A stretch of 5,000 nucleotides of DNA from positions 1 to 5,000 of the forward strand of contig JAVVFH010000249.1 in the NCBI GenBank assembly GCA_032250585.1, given 5' to 3'. Positions 1 through 5,000 of the stretch are shown here, piece by piece. How positions within the stretch are numbered: position 1 is the stretch's first letter; every line of letters starts with the position of its first letter. Both the position numbers and the translations under genes were made by a program. Origin of the DNA: JAVVFH01 sp032250585. Its GTDB lineage: Bacteria; Pseudomonadota; Gammaproteobacteria; Xanthomonadales; SZUA-36. The notes below the pieces were generated by a model. That model was not told where the DNA came from and did no database searches. It saw only the letters and a program-made list of their open reading frames with translations.

Positions 1-105
1 CCAGCGCACGCCCGCTTCGCTGTGGGCAAGCCAGACCCAGCCGGCGATCGCGGCCATCAGGGTTGCAGTAAGGAGCAGCAGGATGGTGATGTTGAGTCGC
101 CTCAC
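1..105 (-). CDS. tamB: TamB N-terminus, partial (translocation and assembly module, inner-membrane component)
   Basis: Only the first 35 codons are present; the gene continues past the left edge. It begins with a GTG at 105-103 whose last two bases are the first two of the tamA stop codon, a GTGA overlap typical of translationally coupled genes. The peptide starts MRRLNITILLLLT, continues as one hydrophobic segment to about residue 28, and then reads HSEAGVRW. This matches the TamB layout: a short positive N-terminus, a single signal-anchor helix, and then a conserved S/T-E-x-G-x-R-W stretch at the start of the periplasmic domain. In the family, TamB is a very long periplasmic protein, largely beta-helical, anchored in the inner membrane and contacting TamA. 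It is implicated in outer-membrane protein assembly and phospholipid transport. The call rests on this short stretch plus its position directly after tamA. Confidence 0.85.
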   Translation of the reverse strand, partial: MRRLNITILLLLTATLMAAIAGWVWLAHSEAGVRW

Positions 106-2018
106 AGCAGCGGCGATCCGATGGTGAAATGCACACTCCAGGGTTTACCGGGTTCATCGAGCGCCTGGGCGAAGTCGACCCGGATGGCGCCGGCGATCGA
201 GTACCAACGCACCCCGGCCCCGACGCCTTTGCGAAGGTTGCGCTCGTTCCAATCGTTGAAGGCATTGCCGATGTCGAAGAAGCCCGCGACCGACCAGTTT
301 TTACGGACTTTTCGTTCGAGTTCGATACTCGCGGTGAGGATATGGTTGGAGCCGATGTTGCTGCTGCTGAGCCGCTCGAACCCGTAGCCCCGGACACTCT
401 GCGCTCCGCCCGCCCGGAAGCGATAAAGGTGAGGCAATTCGGACAGGGAAATGCTGAATGACTCGTCTTCCAATTCCACCAGCGTCTCGAACACATCGGC
501 ATCCGAATAGCCGGCTTCGCCTCTCAGGAGCAGTTTCCATCGGTCCGCGAAAATCCGGTTCCAGCGGCCGGACACGTAAACCTGCGTGAAATCGATGTCC
601 GAGCCCCAGGCGGTGTTCGACGTGAAGATCCAGGCCCGTTCGTGGTGCCCGACCGTCTCGAAGCCGCTGCCGCGCACGACGGGCCAGTCCCAGGAAACTC
701 CCACCGACCAGGTTTCCGTGCTGAGCCGGGAATTGGCTGCCGGGTCTTCGGTCAGAACGGCCCGAAAGAGCTCACCCTCGGCGTCCTGTATGGGTCGCAG
801 GCTGGAATTGTCGTTGACGTACTGGAGGTACCAGTGTTCCATGAGCTGCTGCTGTCCGCGCCGCAGGTCGTGTGTTCGCAGCCAGCCGGGCTTGATCGAG
901 GAGTCGGTGACGCTGCCGGCGGCGACCCGGATCAGACGGTCGGGTTCGTCGATCGGGCTGACGGCCAGGTTTTGCTGTTCGTTGCGGTAGAACGTTTCGG
1001 CCAACCAGAATTCACGTGCCTTGGCGCGGCGCGGGAGGCGGTAAGTGGATCGCAGCGAAAATTCGTTGTCTTGCTGTCGCCAGCCGACACCCACATCGAA
1101 ACTGTCACCGCGCGAGGACAGCAGGTGGCGGCTGTAAACGGCCTGCAGACGCAGACCGGTGTCACTGCCGATTCCGAGGCTGCCCTGGTAGGTGTTGCGT
1201 TTTCTCGGCTGCATGCTCAGGACCAGGTCGACGCGCGGCGGGCTTTGGTCCAGGCGGCGCTTCTCCTGTACTTCGATGTTGGAAAAGTAACCGGTTTTCC
1301 AAAGGTCCAGGCGAAATTGTTCGAGCAGCCAGCGGTTGTAGGGTTGTCCCGGGCTGAAACGCGGTACGGGATCGAGTACCCCGGGTTTCACGATGTCCTG
1401 TTGGTAGAGTACTTCGCCCATGACCGCCTGCTCACCCGTCTCGAGCACCAACGCCAGCTGGGCGCGGTTACGCTCCAGGTCCAGCTCAATGACGTGCTCG
1501 ATGAATTTCGCGTTCAGGTAACCGTGTGCCTCGGCGCGGTCTATCGCGAGGCGCTTTTGTTCTTCCCACGCAGTCTGGTCGAGGACACTGTTCTCGCGCA
1601 GTGGCCATTCGGCCTGCCATTGGCGCAGTTCCGGGTCCGTGGCGCCCGGTCCGACGATGTCCAGCCTCAGTTCCGAAATGAGAACCGGGGGGCCCCTGTC
1701 GATATGCAGATCCAGAATCCACTGCCGGTCGCCGGTCGATCTCAGCTCGCTGCGAACGATCGGCTGGTAGTAGCCGTAGGGTCGCAGGGCGATGCGGGCA
1801 CGCAATTCCGTATCAGCGCGCAACTCTTCCAGCCGCCGGCGCGACAAACGGACGTTGCCGCTGATGCGAAAGGTCTCGGTGCGGGCTTCGACGTTGGCCT
1901 TCAGCGGTCCTTTTATGCCGTGTACCTGCACTGCGAACTCATCAGCCAACAGGGCGCCGGCTGGCCAGGCCAGCGCTTGCAGGCAAATGAGTAAGAGCGA
2001 CGTCCGAACGCTTCGCAA
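102..2018 (-). CDS. tamA: TamA, outer-membrane Omp85-family assembly factor
   Basis: This 638-residue protein has a signal peptide (residues 1-25, basic start, hydrophobic core, likely cut after ALLA). Three POTRA-like domains follow at roughly 28-107, 113-193 and 196-270, and then a C-terminal beta-barrel from about 275 to the end. The Omp85 signature VRGY is at 542-545 within AGGAQSVRGYGFERL. Two other barrel motifs of the family are FFDIGNAF (580-587) and GVRWYSIAGAIRVDFA (602-617). The start is a TTG (2018-2016). No in-frame ATG or GTG gives a signal peptide and the next Met is residue 200, so TTG is the best choice despite a weak ribosome site (GGAT, 7 bases upstream). It is longer than E. 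coli TamA (577 residues), partly because of a polar segment around 385-435 that probably forms a long barrel loop. With TamB it forms the translocation and assembly module that inserts proteins such as autotransporters into the outer membrane. The overlapping tamB start implies an operon. Confidence 0.95.
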   Translation of the reverse strand: MRSVRTSLLLICLQALAWPAGALLADEFAVQVHGIKGPLKANVEARTETFRISGNVRLSRRRLEELRADTELRARIALRPYGYYQPIVRSELRSTGDRQWILDLHIDRGPPVLISELRLDIVGPGATDPELRQWQAEWPLRENSVLDQTAWEEQKRLAIDRAEAHGYLNAKFIEHVIELDLERNRAQLALVLETGEQAVMGEVLYQQDIVKPGVLDPVPRFSPGQPYNRWLLEQFRLDLWKTGYFSNIEVQEKRRLDQSPPRVDLVLSMQPRKRNTYQGSLGIGSDTGLRLQAVYSRHLLSSRGDSFDVGVGWRQQDNEFSLRSTYRLPRRAKAREFWLAETFYRNEQQNLAVSPIDEPDRLIRVAAGSVTDSSIKPGWLRTHDLRRGQQQLMEHWYLQYVNDNSSLRPIQDAEGELFRAVLTEDPAANSRLSTETWSVGVSWDWPVVRGSGFETVGHHERAWIFTSNTAWGSDIDFTQVYVSGRWNRIFADRWKLLLRGEAGYSDADVFETLVELEDESFSISLSELPHLYRFRAGGAQSVRGYGFERLSSSNIGSNHILTASIELERKVRKNWSVAGFFDIGNAFNDWNERNLRKGVGAGVRWYSIAGAIRVDFAQALDEPGKPWSVHFTIGSPLL

Positions 2019-2048
2019 GCTGAGTATCCGTGTGAAGAGGGGTTCTGG

Positions 2049-2057
2049 ATTATGACA
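2049..2057 (-). promoter_or_regulatory. Candidate extended -10 promoter for tamA-tamB
   Basis: Read on the minus strand this is TGTCATAAT: a five-of-six match to TATAAT preceded by the TGn of an extended -10 element. No good -35 box lies 16-18 bases upstream (the best is TTCGTT, two of six), which fits the extended -10 class. Transcription would begin near 2042, leaving a leader of about 24 bases before the TTG start. This is pattern matching only. Confidence 0.4.
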
Positions 2058-2059
2058 TG

Positions 2060-2082
2060 CCCCTGTTGGACCAACGAAGGGG
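2060..2082. repeat. Interrupted inverted repeat upstream of the tamA -10 element
   Basis: The arms are CCCC (2060-2063) and GGGG (2079-2082) outside, and GTTGG (2065-2069) and CCAAC (2071-2075) inside around a single A. The inner part is an 11-base near-palindrome. It covers the place where the -35 contact of the tamA promoter would fall, so it could be a regulator site. It could also be chance, since short GC-rich repeats are common in DNA of this composition. Confidence 0.3.
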
Positions 2083-2131
2083 AATGAAGGTTCGGTGGCG
2101 TCGATCGCCCAGCCCTCCCACGTGGCGCGTT

Positions 2132-2150
2132 TGGCTCCGTCGTCGAGCCA
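2132..2150. repeat. Inverted repeat in the divergent intergenic region
   Basis: TGGCTC (2132-2137) and GAGCCA (2145-2150) form a perfect 6-base inverted repeat around a 7-base spacer. It lies mid-way between tamA and the hydrolase gene. No function can be assigned. Confidence 0.25.
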
Positions 2151-2159
2151 TGACCGCTT

Positions 2160-2179
2160 GCGGCATTGATTTATGCCGC
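2160..2179. promoter_or_regulatory. Perfect 7-base inverted repeat, possible operator over the hydrolase -35 box
   Basis: GCGGCAT (2160-2166) and ATGCCGC (2173-2179) are perfect inverted copies around the 6-base spacer TGATTT. The repeat encloses the candidate -35 box of the downstream hydrolase gene (2166-2171), the position expected for a repressor or a dimeric regulator. The half-site spacing of 13 bases between equivalent positions is a little more than one helical turn. I do not recognise the motif as the site of a named regulator. Confidence 0.35.
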
Positions 2180-2195
2180 CCGGTCGACTGAGAAT
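2166..2195 (+). promoter_or_regulatory. Candidate sigma-70 promoter for the metallo-hydrolase gene
   Basis: A -35 box TTGATT (2166-2171, four of six matches) and a -10 box GAGAAT (2190-2195, four of six) are separated by 18 bases. Transcription would start near 2202, about 32 bases before the ATG. Both boxes are moderate, so this is a suggestion rather than a firm call. Confidence 0.35.
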
Positions 2196-2199
2196 GCAA

Positions 2200-2212
2200 A
2201 GTCCCCGGGACT
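2200..2212. repeat. Near-palindrome at the predicted hydrolase transcription start
   Basis: AGTCCC (2200-2205) and GGGACT (2207-2212) flank a single C. It sits at the predicted transcription start and ends ten bases before the ribosome site. It could act as a DNA operator or as a small 5' hairpin in the mRNA (five pairs with a three-base loop). Chance is also possible. Confidence 0.3.
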
Positions 2213-2221
2213 GAAACGACT

Positions 2222-2225
2222 GGAG
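2222..2225 (+). promoter_or_regulatory. Ribosome binding site of the metallo-hydrolase gene
   Basis: GGAG is followed by a run of seven A and one T, placing it 8 bases before the ATG at 2234. The good spacing and unstructured A-rich spacer make this the strongest ribosome site in the window and fix the start of the downstream gene. Confidence 0.8.
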
Positions 2226-2233
2226 AAAAAAAT

Positions 2234-3181
2234 ATGTCGGCCTGTATCACGGCACGGGAATACGAGGGCGGCATCGTCGCGATCGACAGCGGCATGGTAC
2301 GCGAAGGCATAGCCGCTTGCTATCTCCTGGAGACGGACACAGCCATCGCACTGATCGAGGTGGGTAACAACGCCAGCGCGGAACGGATCCTCAAGGTCAT
2401 CGAGAGCCGGGGCAGGCGGCGGGAAGAAGTCAGCCACGTTATCGTGACGCACGTGCACCTCGATCACGCCGGCGGCGCCGGGGCCCTGATGCAACAGTTG
2501 CCGGACGCCAAACTGGTGGTGCATCCGCGCGGGGCGAGACACATGATCGATCCTTCGCGGCTGGAGGGCAGCGCACGGGCGGTCTACGGCGACCGGGCCT
2601 ACGAAGCCATGCACGGAGCGCTGATCCCGGTTCCGGAAGAGCGGGTGCTGATCATGGACGACGGGGGTTCGCTGACGGTCGGCGGCCGGCCGCTGAGTTT
2701 CATGGACACCCCCGGTCATGCACGGCATCACTTTTGCGTGTGGGACGAACGGACGCGCGGCTGGTTCACCGGCGACAGCTTCGGGATTTCGTATCGGGAA
2801 CTGGACACCGCGGCCGGCGCCTTTGTCTTTCCGGCCACCACGCCTGTGCAGTTCGACCCGCCCGCGCTGATCGCGTCCATCGAGAGGCTGATGGAAAAAC
2901 AGCCTCAAAACATGTATCTGACCCATTTCGGGCGGGTCCGGGATCTGCCGCGTCTGGCGGCGGACATGATCAGCGGCGTCGAGTTCTTCGCCGCGCTTGG
3001 CAAAGCGCACCAATTTGATGAAAACCGGACCGAGGCAATCGAGACGGAGATGATGGATTGGTTGCTGAAACGCGCACGGGAGCACGGTGTCGCCTGGCCC
3101 GAACCGGAATTGCGCGAGACTTTTGAGGCCGACGTGACCCTTAACTCGCAGGGCATCGAGTTCTGGCTCGATCACAGCTGA
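2234..3181 (+). CDS. Metallo-beta-lactamase-fold hydrolase, substrate unknown
   Basis: This 315-residue protein has no signal peptide and no membrane segment, so it is probably cytoplasmic. The full metal-binding set of the fold is present: THVHLDHAGG gives H73, H75, D77 and H78; TPGHARHH gives H162; FTGDSFG gives D181; and LTHFG gives H231. This is the glyoxalase II-like pattern for two metal ions, so a hydrolase activity is likely. The stretch from 183 to 220 (SYRELDTAAG, then FPATTPVQFDPPAL) looks like a conserved subfamily segment next to the active site. A helical C-terminal extension (about 240-285) follows the fold. I recall similar conserved proteins of unknown role in other gammaproteobacteria, but no assigned substrate. 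The start is supported by GGAG 8 bases upstream. It is transcribed away from tamA and towards the response regulator gene, alone in its transcription unit. Confidence 0.9.
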   Translation: MSACITAREYEGGIVAIDSGMVREGIAACYLLETDTAIALIEVGNNASAERILKVIESRGRRREEVSHVIVTHVHLDHAGGAGALMQQLPDAKLVVHPRGARHMIDPSRLEGSARAVYGDRAYEAMHGALIPVPEERVLIMDDGGSLTVGGRPLSFMDTPGHARHHFCVWDERTRGWFTGDSFGISYRELDTAAGAFVFPATTPVQFDPPALIASIERLMEKQPQNMYLTHFGRVRDLPRLAADMISGVEFFAALGKAHQFDENRTEAIETEMMDWLLKRAREHGVAWPEPELRETFEADVTLNSQGIEFWLDHS

Positions 3182-3196
3182 CGCCGGTCAGGCGTC
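3180..3196. terminator. Candidate bidirectional hairpin between convergent genes
   Basis: GACGCC (3180-3185) and GGCGTC (3191-3196) form a perfect 6-base stem with a 5-base loop, extendable by one T-G pair. It overlaps the last two bases of the hydrolase stop codon and lies four bases from the regulator stop codon, in a gap of only 19 bases. Neither side has a run of T, so it is not a standard intrinsic terminator. It could weakly stop or protect both transcripts, or be chance. Confidence 0.35.
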
Positions 3197-3200
3197 GTGG

Positions 3201-4028
3201 TCAGCGGCCGAAATATTTCAGTTTGTGTTTGTAGTTGCGTGACAGCTTGAGCTTTTGACCACTGTTGAGCGCCAGGAAATACTCACCGTTGATGTGGGGT
3301 TCCGTCCCGCGAATTTTGTTGATGTTGACGATGGTGGAGCGATGCACGCGCTGCAAAATCGACGGTTCCAGCGCCTGTTCGAGGCGCTTCATCGTCTGGC
3401 GCATGATGTAGGTCGCGCCGTTGGCGTGCACGCACATGTAATCGCCCGCGGCATCGATCCAGTCGATTTCCTCCTGCGGTACCCAGTTCACCTGGTCGCC
3501 GTCGCGGATCACGAGTTTCGGCGCCGGTGTCTTCAGAGACGGCGCGGCGCTCCGCTTCTTCCCGGCTTTCGATTTCCGCGGCGGCTGCTTGCCGAGGTAT
3601 GTCAGCAGATTGAACAGCGATTGCCGGTGCTGCAGCCCATGCTTGCGGTTTCGTTGCCGGCGAACATGGTCCAGTGTCGCCTGCAGGTTCTTGTTGTCAA
3701 TCGGCTTGAGCAAGTAGAGCAGGGCATTGGCCTCGACGGCTTCGATTGCGTGTGGATCGAAGGCGGTCATGAAGATGATCGCGGGAACCTTGCCGGAAAG
3801 GCTGCCCAGGACGTCGAATCCGTCGAGACCGGGCATTTGCAGGTCCAGAAATACCAGGTCGGGTTGCTGTTCCCTGATGGCTTGCAGGGCTTCGTGGCCA
3901 TTGCGGGCCTCGGCGATGATGTCCACGTCTTTTGCTGTTGCGAGGCGCTGCTTCAAGCTGCGCCTGGCCGGCGCTTCGTCGTCGACGATGAGCGTTTTGA
4001 ATGTGGGATGCACGTTAACGCAAAGCAT
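3201..4028 (-). CDS. LytTR-family two-component response regulator
   Basis: This 275-residue protein has an N-terminal receiver domain (about 11-125) and a C-terminal LytTR DNA-binding domain (about 172-273). Receiver residues are all present: the acidic pair D16-D17 in LIVDDEAPAR, phospho-acceptor D62 in FLDLQMPGLDGF, T88 in FMTAF, and K108 in YLLKPI. LytTR features include VNWVPQEEIDWIDAAGDY, RVHRSTIVNINKI (228-239) and LSRNYKHKLK near the end. The linker (about 123-170) is long and strongly basic. The ATG at 4028 leaves a 10-residue tail before the receiver; a GTG at codon 6 (4013) is an alternative start. The ATG is one base after the comM stop, and GGGG lies 4 bases before it, inside the end of comM. 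The role is probably transcription control by binding direct repeats upstream of target genes, as for LytR/AlgR-type regulators. No histidine kinase gene is visible, so its signal and targets are unknown. Confidence 0.93.
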   Translation of the reverse strand: MLCVNVHPTFKTLIVDDEAPARRSLKQRLATAKDVDIIAEARNGHEALQAIREQQPDLVFLDLQMPGLDGFDVLGSLSGKVPAIIFMTAFDPHAIEAVEANALLYLLKPIDNKNLQATLDHVRRQRNRKHGLQHRQSLFNLLTYLGKQPPRKSKAGKKRSAAPSLKTPAPKLVIRDGDQVNWVPQEEIDWIDAAGDYMCVHANGATYIMRQTMKRLEQALEPSILQRVHRSTIVNINKIRGTEPHINGEYFLALNSGQKLKLSRNYKHKLKYFGR

Positions 4029-4029
4029 A

Positions 4030-5000
4030 TCACCCCGGGCCGCGCTCGCAACAGCGATAGGCGGCGGCTTCCGCCAGTTGTTGGCGACCGATGTCTGCGT
4101 GGCCTTCCAGGTCGGCCAGCGTCCGCGCGACCTTAAGCGTGCGCTGGCAGGCCCGCGGCGACATCCCGAGACGCTTGCCCGTCTCTTCCAGGAAGCTGTG
4201 ATCCGCGGGTTTCAGTGCGCAGTGCCGGGCCACCAGGGCGCTGTTCATCTGCGCGTTCGGCAGGCCGGCGCGCTCGAGTTGCCTGTTGCGGGCCGCGACG
4301 ACCCGCGCCCTGACTTCGGCGCTGCATTCGGAAGGGGGCAGCGAGGACCCGAACAGCAAACGGCCCGGGCGTGAAACCTGGACATGCATGTCGATGCGAT
4401 CGAGCAGCGGGCCGGAAATCCGCGCCCGGTAGCGTTGCACCTGCTCCGCGGTGCAGTGACAGCGACCGCCGGCATCCCCTGCGTAGCCGCAGGGGCAGGG
4501 GTTCATCGCCGCGATCAGCTGGAAGCGCGCGGGAAATTCCGCGAAGCGGGCCGCACGCGAAATAACGATGCGGCCCGATTCCATCGGTTCGCGCAGCACT
4601 TCGAGCACATGGCGGCTGAATTCCGGCAGTTCGTCGAGAAACAGCACGCCGTGATGGGCCAGCGAGATCTCGCCCGGTTTCGGCTTAGAGCCCCCACCCA
4701 CCAACGCCACGGCGCTGGCGGTATGGTGCGGTGCGCGAAAGCTGCGGGTTTTCCAGCGGGCGATGTCCAGGCCCGCCTGGCTGATCGAGGCGACGGCCGC
4801 CGCATCCAGCGCCTCGGCCTCACTCATGGGCGGCAGGATGCCCGGCAGACGGGAGGCCAGCATCGTTTTTCCCGTGCCCGGCGGCCCGGAAAACAGCAGG
4901 TTGTGGCTACCGGCCGCGGCCACCTCGAGCGCCCGCCGCGCTTGCGGTTGGCCGTAGACGTCCCGCAAGTCCCGGTAGTCGAGGTCGGTAACGCTCGCGC
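4030..5000 (-). CDS. comM: ComM/YifB AAA+ helicase of the Mg-chelatase-like family, C-terminal part
   Basis: The gene runs off the right edge; the first full codon visible is at 4998 and 322 residues are seen. E. coli YifB has about 506 residues, so the N-terminal Lon/S5-like domain is outside. Counting from the TTG at 4968 (inside the gene, not the likely start), motifs are: Walker A GPPGTGKT (28-35), the FRAPHHTAS segment (77-85), Walker B VLFLDELPEF (108-117), MNPCPCGY (155-162) with a further CHC (170-172) forming a probable metal-binding cysteine cluster, and SGPLLDRIDMHV (185-196). The last is the arginine-containing motif of the family. A C-terminal helical domain (about 245-308) follows. 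In Vibrio and Acinetobacter, ComM forms hexameric rings that promote branch migration and so help integrate divergent DNA during natural transformation; the gene is also widespread in species not known to be competent. The frame is intact to the TGA at 4032-4030. Confidence 0.93.
   Translation of the reverse strand, partial: ASVTDLDYRDLRDVYGQPQARRALEVAAAGSHNLLFSGPPGTGKTMLASRLPGILPPMSEAEALDAAAVASISQAGLDIARWKTRSFRAPHHTASAVALVGGGSKPKPGEISLAHHGVLFLDELPEFSRHVLEVLREPMESGRIVISRAARFAEFPARFQLIAAMNPCPCGYAGDAGGRCHCTAEQVQRYRARISGPLLDRIDMHVQVSRPGRLLFGSSLPPSECSAEVRARVVAARNRQLERAGLPNAQMNSALVARHCALKPADHSFLEETGKRLGMSPRACQRTLKVARTLADLEGHADIGRQQLAEAAAYRCCERGPG

Noticed and set aside
642..1994. Long open frame of 450 codons on the plus strand, opposite tamA
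   Set aside because: It lies wholly antisense to a well-supported tamA, its translation shows no domain or motif, and long open antisense frames are expected opposite GC-rich coding sequence.
2165..2178. TTGAT within the intergenic repeat as an FNR/CRP-type site
   Set aside because: The second half-site ATCAA is absent at the required spacing; the symmetry of this repeat is GCGGCAT/ATGCCGC instead.
2050..2310. Possible small minus-strand gene of 86 codons ending just before tamA
   Set aside because: It starts inside the hydrolase gene on the opposite strand, has low-complexity basic composition, and overlaps the candidate promoters. I saw no support for translation.
2171..3175. Open frame of 334 codons on the minus strand, opposite the metallo-hydrolase
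   Set aside because: The hydrolase frame has every active-site residue and a good ribosome site, while the opposite frame is rich in His, Arg, Pro and Gln without any recognisable domain.
3255..4136. Open frame of 293 codons on the plus strand, opposite the response regulator and the end of comM
   Set aside because: It spans the antisense of two different real genes and shows no domain of its own.
4966..4968. TTG at 4968 as the start of the comM product
   Set aside because: The frame stays open upstream to the edge and encodes residues that fit the family just before the AAA+ core. ComM proteins have a further N-terminal domain of about 180-200 residues.

Overview
The window looks like an ordinary chromosomal stretch from a GC-rich gammaproteobacterium. 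The grounds are a tamA-tamB pair in the order and overlap usual for Proteobacteria, a ComM/YifB AAA+ protein of proteobacterial type, and dense coding with short gaps. I cannot name the genus. I see no insertion sequence, tRNA, rRNA, CRISPR array or sign of recent transfer.

Layout. On the minus strand at the left edge, tamA (102-2018) overlaps the first codon of tamB by four bases; only the first 35 codons of tamB are inside the window. A 215-base intergenic region (2019-2233) separates tamA from a divergently transcribed gene for a metallo-beta-lactamase-fold hydrolase (2234-3181, plus strand). That region holds a candidate promoter for each side and four short inverted repeats, one of them lying on the candidate -35 box of the hydrolase gene. 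The hydrolase gene converges on a minus-strand LytTR response regulator gene (3201-4028), with a small hairpin between them. The regulator starts one base after the stop codon of comM, whose C-terminal part fills 4030-5000 and runs off the right edge.

How the genes work together. TamA (outer-membrane Omp85 barrel) and TamB (inner-membrane-anchored periplasmic bridge) form the translocation and assembly module, which links the two membranes. ComM is a hexameric helicase that helps integrate DNA taken up by natural transformation. The LytTR regulator is so close behind comM that the two are very probably co-transcribed, but its target genes and its partner kinase are not visible. The hydrolase has a complete di-metal site but no recognisable substrate. 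Nothing here is a clear new system; the points most worth a second look are the comM-regulator coupling and the structured divergent promoter region.
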